Assembly: GCA_017555965.1 (NCBI GenBank) | Contig: JAFZFH010000070.1 | Span: 1 to 64,000 of the forward strand | Length of the DNA stretch: 64,000 bases | Direction of reading: 5' to 3' | Source of the DNA: Bacteroidales bacterium | GTDB taxonomy: Bacteria > Bacteroidota > Bacteroidia > Bacteroidales > UBA932 | Shown: positions 18,003 to 26,491 of the stretch, piece by piece | Layout: each line of letters opens with the position of its first letter | How positions within the stretch are numbered: position 1 is the stretch's first letter | Made by a program: the position numbers and the translations under genes | The notes under the pieces: model-generated | What the model saw: only the letters and a program-made list of their open reading frames with translations | The model's database searches: none | Told to the model about the DNA's origin: nothing

Positions 18003-19120
18003 TTCCAATGCAGTCGGTATTGGTATACACAATGACATTCCTAATGATGTTCAGTGCTTCTGTTCTTTATAAGAACGGCCGTTCTGCTGTACTCATGCCT
18101 GATATGAAATACAGGAGATGGGATATTCTGGCCTGCCTGATCTTCACTATAGTATTCGGACTACGATACAATGTCGGTATTGATTATGCAAATTACAAGG
18201 AAATGTATGACACCCATGAATTTGAACGTCTTGAGTACATTTTCCGGGGTGTGTCTGAGTTATTTGCGGCAAATGAAGTCCATGTCACCATATATTTTGC
18301 ATTATGGGCTTTCCTGCAGATATATATTTTGATGAAGGCATTCAGAAGCGAGAAATTCATTTATCCCGCATTGATCTTCACTCTCTTTGCCGGTCAGTAT
18401 TTCTTGTTGTGGATGAATGTCATACGTCAGGATATTGCAGCATGTATATTCATATATTCCATCGCATTTATTGTTGATAAGAAATTCCTTAAGTATCTGC
18501 TCTGTATTGTGATTGCATGTGGTTTTCATAAGACTGCAGTCCTGCTGCTGGCTGTTTATCCGATATTAAGGTATCGTAAAAATTATTTCAACAATATCCC
18601 TGTTCAGATCGGAGTGCTGTTGGTTTCTGTTGTAATAGGACTTAAATCAGCGGAATTGATGGAGGCCATAGACAGGCTTATGGAGCCGTTCCTGTTGGTG
18701 CTTGGTTATGAAGAATATGCTTTTGGCGGCGTCGAGTCCAGTATATCAGAGGTCAAGATCGGTGTAAGTTTCCTGGCTACATTGATGATTGACTTTATGA
18801 TCATTGCATATAGCAGACGTATGAAGGCATTTTACGCGAACGACCGTTTTCTATGCTTTTATGATTTGTATTATGCAGGAATAGTTTTAAATATGCTTTT
18901 GGCTAACTCATTCATCCTTCAGAGACCTGTCAGATATTTCAGATTCTTCAAGATGATCATAGCTGCATATTTGTTATACTATCTTTACAAGAACGGTAAA
19001 TCTAAAATCAATGTGATAGCTTTCATCGTGTTGATCGCTTTATTTTTACTGTTGTATATATCGTTATTCCGGTATGGCCCGGATGCATGCTATATATATT
19101 ATTTCTTTTGGCAACAATAG
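17999..19120 (+). CDS. EpsG-family polysaccharide polymerase (Wzy-like)
   Basis: A 373-residue integral membrane protein with about ten hydrophobic helices. The YRRWDILACLIFTIVFGLRYN segment and the GIDYANYKEMYD motif (near residue 60) are typical of the EpsG/Wzy-like family. It probably polymerises repeat units at the periplasmic face using the Wzx-like and Wzz-like partners encoded upstream. It overlaps the GT2 gene by four bases, and its stop codon directly abuts the next ATG. Such proteins vary greatly in sequence; the assignment rests on topology, the N-terminal motif and position. Confidence 0.8.
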   Translation: MIPMQSVLVYTMTFLMMFSASVLYKNGRSAVLMPDMKYRRWDILACLIFTIVFGLRYNVGIDYANYKEMYDTHEFERLEYIFRGVSELFAANEVHVTIYFALWAFLQIYILMKAFRSEKFIYPALIFTLFAGQYFLLWMNVIRQDIAACIFIYSIAFIVDKKFLKYLLCIVIACGFHKTAVLLLAVYPILRYRKNYFNNIPVQIGVLLVSVVIGLKSAELMEAIDRLMEPFLLVLGYEEYAFGGVESSISEVKIGVSFLATLMIDFMIIAYSRRMKAFYANDRFLCFYDLYYAGIVLNMLLANSFILQRPVRYFRFFKMIIAAYLLYYLYKNGKSKINVIAFIVLIALFLLLYISLFRYGPDACYIYYFFWQQ

Positions 19121-20278
19121 ATGAGAATATTTGTCATTGCAAATGGTTATCCTACCGATAGGGAACCGCAATTCGGATGTTTTGAGAAAGATCAGGCCTT
19201 GGAACTTGTGAATCAGGGTCATGAGGTCACTTTGTTATATGTTGATGGCAGATTCAGAAAATATAGGAGAAAACCAGGTATCACACATAAGGTGGAGAAT
19301 AATATCAATATATACGGAATATATTGGTTGCCGATAGTTTTCATAAGGATATTCAGTTATAAGCTGGCACATAAGTTCAGATCCTTTTTATTGGATTTAT
19401 TGTTTCGTCATGCATTGAGGCGACAGGAAAAGCCGGATGTCATATATGCGCATTATTGCTACAATATTGCGAATGCTGCAGGTATAAGCAGAAACTATGG
19501 CATTCCATTGGTTGGAATCGAGCATTGGAGCCTGATCAATCAGGATATTCTGCCTGCCAAGGTGAGATATCTTGGTAATATAGCATATGCCAATGCAGAT
19601 TCACTGATTGCTGTTTCCGATGCATTAGCCAGATCCATCAGCACAAAATTCGGCTATGAGGCGAAGGTCATCAATGATATGGTAGGAAAGGAGTTTATAT
19701 CGGAGGATATTGCTGAGCCAGCAAATCAAAGGTTCCGCTTCATCGCTATCGGATCATTGATTCCACGAAAAGGTTTTGATAAGCTTATAGAGGCATTCAA
19801 TGAGACTGGCTTGTATAAGAAGAATTGTGAACTGATCATTATCGGGTCGGGACCTGAGTCCGATAATTTAAAGATGTTGATTAACACAAATAAGTTGAAT
19901 AACTTTGTAAATCTGGCAGGGCGAAGGACCAAGCACGAAATAATAGGATATCTTAAAGAAAGCAACGCTTTTGTATTATCCTCTGATGTGGAGACGTTTG
20001 GAGTCGTGTGTATCGAAGCAATGGCATTAGGAGTACCTGTCATTGCGACTGCTTGTGGCGGTCCTGAAGAGTTTATTAATGAAGGTAATGGTATCCTGGT
20101 CAAGAATAATGATGTCAGAGAATTGGCAGAGGCGATGATCCGTATGTACGAAAAAAGAAGTGACTTTGACAGAAAAGCTATTGCCGATGAGTGTAAAATC
20201 AAGTTTGCTCCAGATGTTATTGCCGGACAACTTGTCCAAGTTTTTGAGCAGACCATAAGTAAATGTTCGGGTAAATGA
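19121..20278 (+). CDS. Glycosyltransferase family 4
   Basis: A 385-residue GT-B enzyme. The N-terminal acceptor domain includes ANGYPTDREPQFGCFEKDQA, and the C-terminal donor domain includes FIAIGSLIPRKGFDKLIEAF and the EX7E-type motif ETFGVVCIEAMALGVPVIAT. It transfers a sugar, usually with retention, from a nucleotide donor to the growing lipid-linked unit. The start ATG follows the polymerase stop with no gap, and the stop overlaps the next gene by four bases. Confidence 0.92.
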   Translation: MRIFVIANGYPTDREPQFGCFEKDQALELVNQGHEVTLLYVDGRFRKYRRKPGITHKVENNINIYGIYWLPIVFIRIFSYKLAHKFRSFLLDLLFRHALRRQEKPDVIYAHYCYNIANAAGISRNYGIPLVGIEHWSLINQDILPAKVRYLGNIAYANADSLIAVSDALARSISTKFGYEAKVINDMVGKEFISEDIAEPANQRFRFIAIGSLIPRKGFDKLIEAFNETGLYKKNCELIIIGSGPESDNLKMLINTNKLNNFVNLAGRRTKHEIIGYLKESNAFVLSSDVETFGVVCIEAMALGVPVIATACGGPEEFINEGNGILVKNNDVRELAEAMIRMYEKRSDFDRKAIADECKIKFAPDVIAGQLVQVFEQTISKCSGK

Positions 20279-20904
20279 AAAGACTGATTATTATTGCAGC
20301 CGGCGGCATGGGCAGAACTATGTATGACCTGGTTCGTGAGAGTGTCGGATATGGTGAGGAATTCGTCATAAAAGGCTTTATCGATGACAATACAAACGCT
20401 TTGGATGGTTTTGTCGGTTATCCTCCCATCATAGGAACCATATCAGAATATCAGCCGCAGGAAGAAGATGTTTTTGTCTGCTCCATTGGAGGACCAGCGA
20501 GAAAGAAATGCATGGAGTCTATTATTGACAGAGGGGGTGTGTTCCAGACAATCATCCATAAGACGGCAAGAATTGGAACAAATGTCAAAATAGGTACCGG
20601 AAATGTGATAGCTGCATATACCAGCATCGGTTCTGAAGCTTATGTAGGTAATTATAATCTGATACAGTCTTATACGGTCATCGGTCATGATGTGAAGATC
20701 GGTGACTGGAACAGAATCGATACACATGTGACTTGCGTGGGAGGCACAGAAATCAAGAATTGCGCAGATGTCTATACATCTGCAGTGTTGAATCATGGTG
20801 TTGTTGTCGAAGATAATGCACATGTAGGTGCTCTCAGCTTTGTTATCCGTAGAGTCAAGGAAGGAACTACCGTAATGGGAAACCCTGCTAAGAAATTAAT
20901 GTAA
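20275..20904 (+). CDS. PglD/NeuD-type sugar N-acyltransferase
   Basis: A 209-residue protein with the two-part PglD/NeuD structure: an N-terminal Rossmann-like domain (RLIIIAAGGMGRTMYDLV) and a C-terminal left-handed beta-helix of hexapeptide repeats (about 95-205). The IGHDVKIGDW motif contains the probable catalytic His. The family acetylates the 4-amino group of UDP-4-amino-4,6-dideoxy sugars or related amines using acetyl-CoA. Here it overlaps the GT4 gene and immediately precedes the first ACP gene. It may therefore acetylate the product of either aminotransferase, or use an acyl-ACP donor; the second option is speculative. Confidence 0.85.
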   Translation: MKRLIIIAAGGMGRTMYDLVRESVGYGEEFVIKGFIDDNTNALDGFVGYPPIIGTISEYQPQEEDVFVCSIGGPARKKCMESIIDRGGVFQTIIHKTARIGTNVKIGTGNVIAAYTSIGSEAYVGNYNLIQSYTVIGHDVKIGDWNRIDTHVTCVGGTEIKNCADVYTSAVLNHGVVVEDNAHVGALSFVIRRVKEGTTVMGNPAKKLM

Positions 20905-20925
20905 ACCTTTATAATATTTTGAATT

Positions 20926-21156
20926 ATGGAAATGACTAAATTTATTGAGAATTTTGCAGATCAGTTTGATGATATCAATGTAGCTGAACTTACTCCGGAG
21001 ACTGCTTTCCGTGGTCTTGACGGTTGGTCTTCTTTGATCGCATTGATGGTTATCACTATGATTGATGAAGAGTATGAGGTGACAATCACAGGTGATGAGA
21101 TGAAGAAGCAGAATACAATCGGTGAATTGTATAATCTTGTAGCATCAAAGCTGTAA
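20926..21156 (+). CDS. Acyl carrier protein 1
   Basis: A 76-residue acidic, helical protein of standard ACP size. The phosphopantetheine site is LDGWSSL with Ser36; the usual Asp just before the serine (DSL) is replaced by Ser35. Other carrier-protein features remain, including the hydrophobic helix 2 (IALMVITMIDEEY) and the acidic surface. It would carry an acyl intermediate for the enzymes that follow. Its stop codon overlaps the next ATG by one base. Whether the atypical site is modified by the host phosphopantetheinyl transferase is not known. Confidence 0.85.
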   Translation: MEMTKFIENFADQFDDINVAELTPETAFRGLDGWSSLIALMVITMIDEEYEVTITGDEMKKQNTIGELYNLVASKL

Positions 21157-21905
21157 TGTACAATCCTTTCTCGTTAGAGGGTAAAACCATTCTCATTACA
21201 GGTGCTTCATCAGGTATCGGACGGACAACCGCAATAGAATGCTCTAAATCAGGAGCTTCTGTTGTGGTTACCGGTCGTAGAGAAGACGCATTGATTGAGA
21301 CCATGGCTCTTCTTCATGGCGAAGGTCACAAGTATGTGGTTTGCGATCTTTCATCTGAACGAGGATGCTCTGAACTGGTTGCTGAACTTCCGGTACTTGA
21401 TGGCGTTGTCAGCAATGCTGGAGTAGGAAAGATGCTTCCTGTTCAGTTTTATTCAGAAGATGTGTTGGATGAGGTCTTTAGAATAAATACCTTTGCTCCA
21501 ATGATTCTGATGAAGACATTGGTCAGAAAGAAGATGTTAAGCAATCCATCGTCAGTGGTCTTCACTTCGTCTATCTCCGGATATTCAAATGTTGCTCCAG
21601 CAAATGGAATCTATGGCTCATCTAAAAGTGCGCTTACTGCATATATGAAGTATGCCGCACTTGAACTGGCCGGTAAGGGTATCAGATGTAATGCCGTCCA
21701 TCCGGGACGAGTTAACACTGCACTGATTGCAAATAACAGGCTTTTGTCTGACGATGATGTTTCAAAGGATATGGCACAATATCCTTTGAAACGATATGGT
21801 GAGCCGGAGGAGATAGCGTATGCCATAATATATCTGTTGTCAGATGCCGCTTCATGGGTGACCGGGACCAATCTGGTAATAGATGGTGGCAGAAGTCTCA
21901 AATAG
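21156..21905 (+). CDS. Short-chain dehydrogenase/reductase (FabG-like) 1
   Basis: A 249-residue classical SDR. It has the cofactor motif TGASSGIG near residue 15, an NAG motif (VVSNAGVG), the catalytic SSIS...YGSSK (Ser, Tyr and Lys), and a C-terminal NLVIDGGRSL. An Arg at TGRR after beta-strand 2 suggests NADPH. Placed directly after ACP1, it probably reduces a 3-oxoacyl-ACP, but a role on a nucleotide sugar cannot be excluded. It is only moderately similar to its neighbour at 21911 by eye, so the two probably have different substrates or steps. Confidence 0.85.
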   Translation: MYNPFSLEGKTILITGASSGIGRTTAIECSKSGASVVVTGRREDALIETMALLHGEGHKYVVCDLSSERGCSELVAELPVLDGVVSNAGVGKMLPVQFYSEDVLDEVFRINTFAPMILMKTLVRKKMLSNPSSVVFTSSISGYSNVAPANGIYGSSKSALTAYMKYAALELAGKGIRCNAVHPGRVNTALIANNRLLSDDDVSKDMAQYPLKRYGEPEEIAYAIIYLLSDAASWVTGTNLVIDGGRSLK

Positions 21906-21910
21906 AGTAA

Positions 21911-22672
21911 ATGATGGAAAGATTATTAGAAAAGAAAGTCTGCATAATTACAGGTGCCGCTCAAGGTATCGGTCATGCGATCGCTGAACGGTTTGCAGCT
22001 GACGGTGCGATTGTTTATGCATGCGATATGAAGGATGGGGCGATGGATGCCTGGGCTGCTGAATGTGGCGAAAGGAACGGAACAAAGGTTGTTCCGGTCT
22101 ATTTCGATGTAACGGATGCGGCTGCAGTGAAATCAGCATTCATGGCTGCATTCAAGGCAGAAGGCCGAATCGATGTCCTGGTAAATAATGCAGGAGTCGT
22201 CTTTAACAAGAAGATCGGTATGATCATGAGACAGGAGACAGAACTGATGTTCAGAGTCAATGTGATTGCAGTAATCGAAATGGTTCAGCTTGTGTCACGC
22301 CTCATGGCCAGAAATGGTGGTGGATCTATTGTCAACATTGCTTCAGTTACAGCTGTTCTTGGTTCTGCCGGTCAGTCTGCATACTCTGCAACAAAGGGAG
22401 CCATCATGTCGTTTACAAAGTCGGCAGCAAAAGAGCTGGCACCTATGGGCATCAGGGTAAATGCTGTGGCTCCTGGTATTGTAAAGACAGAGCGTTTTGC
22501 TGAACTTTATGACGAAAGCGGCGATAAGATTGATGCGCGTATCCAGAGGATTGCACTAGGACGTCTCGGCACTCCGGATGACGTTGCAGATGCATGTTCT
22601 TTCCTCGCTTCAGATAGAGCATCGTATATTTCAGGGCAGATTCTGGGTGTAGACGGATGCGCCTCAATTTAA
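21911..22672 (+). CDS. Short-chain dehydrogenase/reductase (FabG-like) 2
   Basis: A 253-residue classical SDR with TGAAQGIGHAIAERF, VNNAGVVFNKK, and the active-site pattern SVTAVLGSAGQSAYSATKGA (Ser, Tyr, Lys), ending GQILGVDGCASI. The Asp in YACDMKD after the second strand suggests NAD(H) preference, unlike the Arg in the previous SDR. FabG-type SDRs interconvert 3-oxoacyl and 3-hydroxyacyl groups on ACP. With no dehydratase or enoyl reductase nearby, the pathway product is probably a 3-hydroxyacyl group. Two adjacent ATG codons (21911, 21914) are possible starts. Confidence 0.86.
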   Translation: MMERLLEKKVCIITGAAQGIGHAIAERFAADGAIVYACDMKDGAMDAWAAECGERNGTKVVPVYFDVTDAAAVKSAFMAAFKAEGRIDVLVNNAGVVFNKKIGMIMRQETELMFRVNVIAVIEMVQLVSRLMARNGGGSIVNIASVTAVLGSAGQSAYSATKGAIMSFTKSAAKELAPMGIRVNAVAPGIVKTERFAELYDESGDKIDARIQRIALGRLGTPDDVADACSFLASDRASYISGQILGVDGCASI

Positions 22673-22679
22673 GTTTAAG

Positions 22680-24083
22680 ATGATATTGAATCTAGACAGA
22701 CACCCTTTTGAAAAGCCGGCTGCAGTTGATGCACGGGGCAATATATTGACCTATGGGGAGCTTTGTACATTCTCGAAGGAAGTAGCCAATAATCTTGATT
22801 CACGTTCTCTTGTATTCATGCTGACCGAAAATACAGTAGGAGGAATAGCATGGATCATGGGACTTCTTGAATCAAGAAATGTTCCGTTGATTCTGAATGC
22901 ACATACAGAGGAAGAACTCTTCAGCAATATGATGGACATTTATCGTCCTGCATATATTTGTGTTCCGTCCGGAAATGCTCTGACGGAAAAGTATGAAGCA
23001 GTTACCGAAGCATACGGATATTCTCTTCTGTCAACAGGCAATGCACATTGTCCGATGTATGGAGATCTGTCGCATCTTCTTCCGACGTCCGGTTCTACCG
23101 GCAGTCCGAAACTTGTGAGACACAAGTATGAAAATATCGATGCGGCAGCTTTGAATATTTCGACATTCTTTGAGCTGACTCCGGATGACCGTCCGTTATT
23201 GGTGCTTCCGCTGTATTACACCATGGGACTTTCTATTGTCTTCAGCCACCTTTATGTAGGAGCAACAGTTCTCATTACAAATCAGAACATGACAGACAGA
23301 GCTTTCTGGGCATTCATCAAGGAACAGAAGGCGACAAGTTTTACAGGTGTTCCATACAGCTATGAGATTCTCAATCTTATGAGATTCTTCAGAATGGATC
23401 TTCCTGATCTTAAGCTCCTTACGCAGGGCGGAGGAAAAATGCCTAAGGCATTGAATCTGAAGTTTGCAGAATTTTGTCGCGACAACGGAAAGAAGTGGAT
23501 TGCGACATACGGTCAGTCGGAAGGTACAGCCAGAATGGCTTGGCTTCCGGCAGAGTATGCAGTCGACAAAGTCGGCAGTATCGGTATAGCCGTTCCTAAT
23601 GGAGAGCTTTCACTTGTAGATATGGATGGAAACCTTATCAGTGAGGCGAATGTCCAAGGTGAGATGTGCTATCGTGGAAAGAATGTCACTATGGGATATG
23701 CCCGCAAAAGGGAAGACCTCATGCTTGGTGATGAGCGTAACGGCTACATGAAGACAGGCGACCTTGCCTATAGGGATGAGGATGGCTGTTACTACATCGT
23801 CGGACGAATGGGACGCTTCCTCAAACTCTTTGGAATGCGTATCGGTCTTGACGAGTGCGAACAGATAATCAAAGCGAAATATCCGGTGGAATGTGCATGT
23901 ACCGGTACTGATGAAAAGATGTATGTATACATAACTGATGAGAATATGGTTGCAGGAGTTAAGGATGAACTTGTTGCCAAGACAAAGTTGGTTGCGACTG
24001 CATTTGAAGTCAGAGTTATACCTGCCATACCTAAAAATGAAGCAGGAAAAACATTATACAGTAAGTTGAACGAATTAAATTAA
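22680..24083 (+). CDS. AMP-forming acyl/aryl ligase (ANL superfamily)
   Basis: A 467-residue adenylate-forming enzyme. It has the phosphate-binding PTSGSTGSPK from residue 135, the ATYGQSE motif, MKTGDLAYRDEDG, GRMGRFLKLFGMRI, and a C-terminal PKNEAGKTLYSKL with the catalytic Lys. It should activate a free carboxylic acid as acyl-AMP and load it on a carrier protein (ACP1 or ACP2) or CoA. It is shorter than most acyl-CoA synthetases (500-550) and nearer to DltA-type or stand-alone adenylation enzymes. Genes for ACPs lie on both sides, which favours loading of a carrier protein. The substrate acid cannot be read. Confidence 0.85.
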   Translation: MILNLDRHPFEKPAAVDARGNILTYGELCTFSKEVANNLDSRSLVFMLTENTVGGIAWIMGLLESRNVPLILNAHTEEELFSNMMDIYRPAYICVPSGNALTEKYEAVTEAYGYSLLSTGNAHCPMYGDLSHLLPTSGSTGSPKLVRHKYENIDAAALNISTFFELTPDDRPLLVLPLYYTMGLSIVFSHLYVGATVLITNQNMTDRAFWAFIKEQKATSFTGVPYSYEILNLMRFFRMDLPDLKLLTQGGGKMPKALNLKFAEFCRDNGKKWIATYGQSEGTARMAWLPAEYAVDKVGSIGIAVPNGELSLVDMDGNLISEANVQGEMCYRGKNVTMGYARKREDLMLGDERNGYMKTGDLAYRDEDGCYYIVGRMGRFLKLFGMRIGLDECEQIIKAKYPVECACTGTDEKMYVYITDENMVAGVKDELVAKTKLVATAFEVRVIPAIPKNEAGKTLYSKLNELN

Positions 24084-24091
24084 TATAAGTT

Positions 24092-24331
24092 ATGACAAAT
24101 ATCGAGAAGTTCAATCAGGCATTTGTTGAAGTGTTTGGTGTAGAGGAAAGCGCACTTGGAAGCGCATTTGCAAAAGAGAACGTGGATTCATGGGACTCAG
24201 TACATCAGCTCAATATCATTGCTATCCTCGAGGAGACATTTGATATTATGTTCGACCCTGAGGATATCATGGAGCTGACTTCATATGAAAAAGGAGTCGC
24301 TCTTATGTCTAAGTATGAGGTTGAACTTTAA
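24092..24331 (+). CDS. Acyl carrier protein 2
   Basis: A 79-residue carrier protein with a canonical site VDSWDSV: Asp35 then Ser36 as the phosphopantetheine attachment point. Helix 2 (HQLNIIAILEETFDI) is hydrophobic and acidic, as needed for partner docking. It sits nine bases after the ligase and 16 bases before KAS III, suggesting it takes the loaded starter or extender for condensation. It differs clearly from ACP1 in sequence, so the two are not a recent duplication. Confidence 0.9.
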   Translation: MTNIEKFNQAFVEVFGVEESALGSAFAKENVDSWDSVHQLNIIAILEETFDIMFDPEDIMELTSYEKGVALMSKYEVEL

Positions 24332-24346
24332 TTCGGATCGGATTTT

Positions 24347-25408
24347 ATGGCAAGGTGGGAAATCAGGAACGTCAGAATGGCTGGTGTTGCAGCCGCTGTT
24401 CCGAAAAATGTCGTAAAGAGTGAAGATTTTGATTTCTTTACTCCTGAAGATGCTGAAACATTCAACAATACTGTCGGCATAAAGGAAAGACGACTTGGAC
24501 CGGACACAATGTGCGCATCTGATATGTGTCAGGCTGCGGCTGAAAAGCTTCTTGCAGATCTGGGATGGGAGCGCGAAAGTATAGATGCACTGATTTTTGA
24601 ATCAGTTACAGGTGATTACAAGACACCGCCTACATCATGCCTTCTTCAGGACAGACTTGGACTCACTGAAGACTGCTTCTGCATGGATATTCCTATGGGC
24701 TGCTGCGGATGTATGTATGCTGTAACTGTAGGAGGAAATCTCCTTACAGCCGGTAATATCAGGAGAGTCCTGCTGCTGGTAGGTGATACGGCACTTCGTA
24801 TGGGATCGATGAAGGACAAGAGCCGAGTTCCGTTGTTTGGAGACTGTGGTACTGCCATTGCTTTGGAATATGACCCATCTGCACCGGAAATCATCGTTGA
24901 CTTCCATACATATGGAGGAGGTTATGAGGCTTTGATGACTCCTCACGGTGGATTCCGTCATCCTGCCACTCCGGAATCATTCGAGTATGAGGATTTTGGC
25001 AACGGTATAGTCAGAGCGCCGATCCATACCCTCATCAATGGTATGAATGTCTTTTCTTTCGCGATTTCACGTCCGCCGAAATCGATAGAAAAGTTTATGG
25101 CTGATTACAACATCGACAGAAATAATGATATCGATTATTTCCTGATACATCAGGCCAACAAGATGATCGTCGACCGCATCGTCAAGAAACTTAAGCTTCC
25201 TGTAGAAAAGGTCCCTTATAACCTAGAGGAGTTCGGTAATCTTGGTGGAGCGTCCATTCCGTCATTGATGGTTACCCGTCTTCGTGATCATCTTCAGTCA
25301 AAGGAGGCGACTCTTCTGATGTCATCGTTCGGACTTGGTCTGAGCTGGGGTACAATGAAGATGAAGACAGGGCCTATGGTAGTAAGTGAATTGGTGGAAA
25401 TCTGCTAA
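24347..25408 (+). CDS. 3-oxoacyl-ACP synthase III (FabH-like)
   Basis: A 353-residue thiolase-fold enzyme with the full KAS III triad: Cys119 in PMGCCGCMYA, His268 in IHQANK and Asn298 in FGNLGGASIP. It should condense an acyl starter with malonyl-ACP, or act as an acyltransferase as some KAS III relatives do. It is somewhat longer than housekeeping FabH (about 320-335), and its context (two ACPs, two reductases, one ligase in a glycan operon) shows a specialised copy. Similar KAS III plus ACP genes occur in loci that make 3-hydroxybutyryl-type substituents on viosamine-like sugars, for example in pseudomonad flagellin glycosylation, as far as I recall. Confidence 0.9.
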   Translation: MARWEIRNVRMAGVAAAVPKNVVKSEDFDFFTPEDAETFNNTVGIKERRLGPDTMCASDMCQAAAEKLLADLGWERESIDALIFESVTGDYKTPPTSCLLQDRLGLTEDCFCMDIPMGCCGCMYAVTVGGNLLTAGNIRRVLLLVGDTALRMGSMKDKSRVPLFGDCGTAIALEYDPSAPEIIVDFHTYGGGYEALMTPHGGFRHPATPESFEYEDFGNGIVRAPIHTLINGMNVFSFAISRPPKSIEKFMADYNIDRNNDIDYFLIHQANKMIVDRIVKKLKLPVEKVPYNLEEFGNLGGASIPSLMVTRLRDHLQSKEATLLMSSFGLGLSWGTMKMKTGPMVVSELVEIC

Positions 25409-25420
25409 TCAAGATAAGTT

Positions 25421-25876
25421 ATGATTTCACGTTCGTTTCGTCAGAATATAAGCAAGATGATTGCAAATGGATATGTCTTATATTTAAGACATGTTCGTAA
25501 GATTGATGTCGGTAAAGATTGTAATATATCATGGCGAGCCACATTGGATAGAGCGAATCCTAAAGGCATTCATATCGGAGATAATTCGCGCATCATGCTG
25601 GAGGCTTTGATAATAGCTCACGATTATTCCAGGGGTGATAAAGGAAAGTTATGGCAGGATACGGTTATCGGTAACCATTGTGTAGTCGGAGGTAGGGCTA
25701 TCATACTTCCGGGTGTCAGATTGGGTAACCATTGTTTTGTCGCTGCCGGAAGTGTGGTGACAAAGGATGTTCCGGATCATTGCATGGTTGCCGGTAATCC
25801 CGCAAAAATAATAAGGACAGGTATTGTCATCAGCGATAAGACCCAGATTGTGGATTTTGGACAACTGGTAAAATAG
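25421..25876 (+). CDS. Hexapeptide-repeat acyltransferase (WbbJ/MaO-acetyltransferase-like)
   Basis: A 151-residue left-handed beta-helix enzyme. After a short helical N-terminus it shows repeats such as IHIGDNSRIM, TVIGNHCVVGGRAIILPGVRLGN and CFVAAGSVVTKDVPD, ending with MVAGNPAKIIRTG, a usual signature for trimeric O- or N-acyltransferases. IIAHDYSR contains a candidate catalytic His. It follows the KAS III gene and precedes the initiating transferase. It could transfer acetyl, or the ACP-bound acyl group made by its neighbours, to a sugar; the donor is not determined. Confidence 0.85.
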   Translation: MISRSFRQNISKMIANGYVLYLRHVRKIDVGKDCNISWRATLDRANPKGIHIGDNSRIMLEALIIAHDYSRGDKGKLWQDTVIGNHCVVGGRAIILPGVRLGNHCFVAAGSVVTKDVPDHCMVAGNPAKIIRTGIVISDKTQIVDFGQLVK

Positions 25877-25882
25877 CAGATT

Positions 25883-26491
25883 ATGTATAAATACTTTTTC
25901 AAACGTCTGATAGATTTTTTGATTGCCTTTTGTGCGTTGTCGGTCATCTGGCCGATTCTGCTGGCTGTGACTGTCTGGCTTCACTTCGCTAATAAGGGGG
26001 CCGGAGCATTCTTCCTTCAGGAGCGACCAGGCAAAGGTGGCAAGATTTTCAAAGTGATCAAATTCAAGACAATGACTGACGAAAGGGATGCAGATGGCAA
26101 CTTGCTTCCTGATGTACAGCGACTCACCAAAGTAGGAAAGTTTGTCCGTTCTACTTCAGTGGATGAACTTCCGCAGCTGATAAACGTATTGAAAGGTGAT
26201 ATGGCCTTGATCGGCCCAAGACCGTTACTGCCCAGATATCTCCCGTTGTATTCCAAGGAGCAGTACCGCAGACATGAGGTTCGTCCGGGCATTACTGGTT
26301 GGGCGCAGGTGAACGGAAGAAATAATCTGTCATGGACCAGGACATTTGAACTGGATGTGTGGTATGTGGACCATTGCACATTGGCTACTGACATCAAGAT
26401 AATATTCATGACAGTCAGGAAGGTTCTGTTTCGTGAAGATATAAGTCAGGAAGGTCAGGCTACCAGACTGCCTTTTGATGGTACGAACTGA
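25883..26491 (+). CDS. Initiating phosphoglycosyltransferase (PglC/WcaJ C-terminal family)
   Basis: A 202-residue monotopic sugar transferase that moves sugar-1-phosphate from a UDP sugar to undecaprenyl phosphate and so begins the repeat unit. It has one N-terminal re-entrant hydrophobic segment (about 7-33), FFLQERPGKGGKIFKVIKFK, STSVDELPQLINVLKGDM, ALIGPRPLLPRY and the C-terminal VRPGITGWAQVNGRN. The short form, lacking extra membrane helices, matches PglC, which uses UDP-diacetylbacillosamine. This agrees with the PglF-like, PglE-like and PglD-like genes in the same operon. Its TGA overlaps the next ATG. Confidence 0.9.
   Translation: MYKYFFKRLIDFLIAFCALSVIWPILLAVTVWLHFANKGAGAFFLQERPGKGGKIFKVIKFKTMTDERDADGNLLPDVQRLTKVGKFVRSTSVDELPQLINVLKGDMALIGPRPLLPRYLPLYSKEQYRRHEVRPGITGWAQVNGRNNLSWTRTFELDVWYVDHCTLATDIKIIFMTVRKVLFREDISQEGQATRLPFDGTN

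Noticed and set aside
20926..21156. ACP1 as a decayed pseudogene
   Set aside because: Despite the missing Asp, the frame is full length with the serine, helix pattern and tight operon spacing retained.
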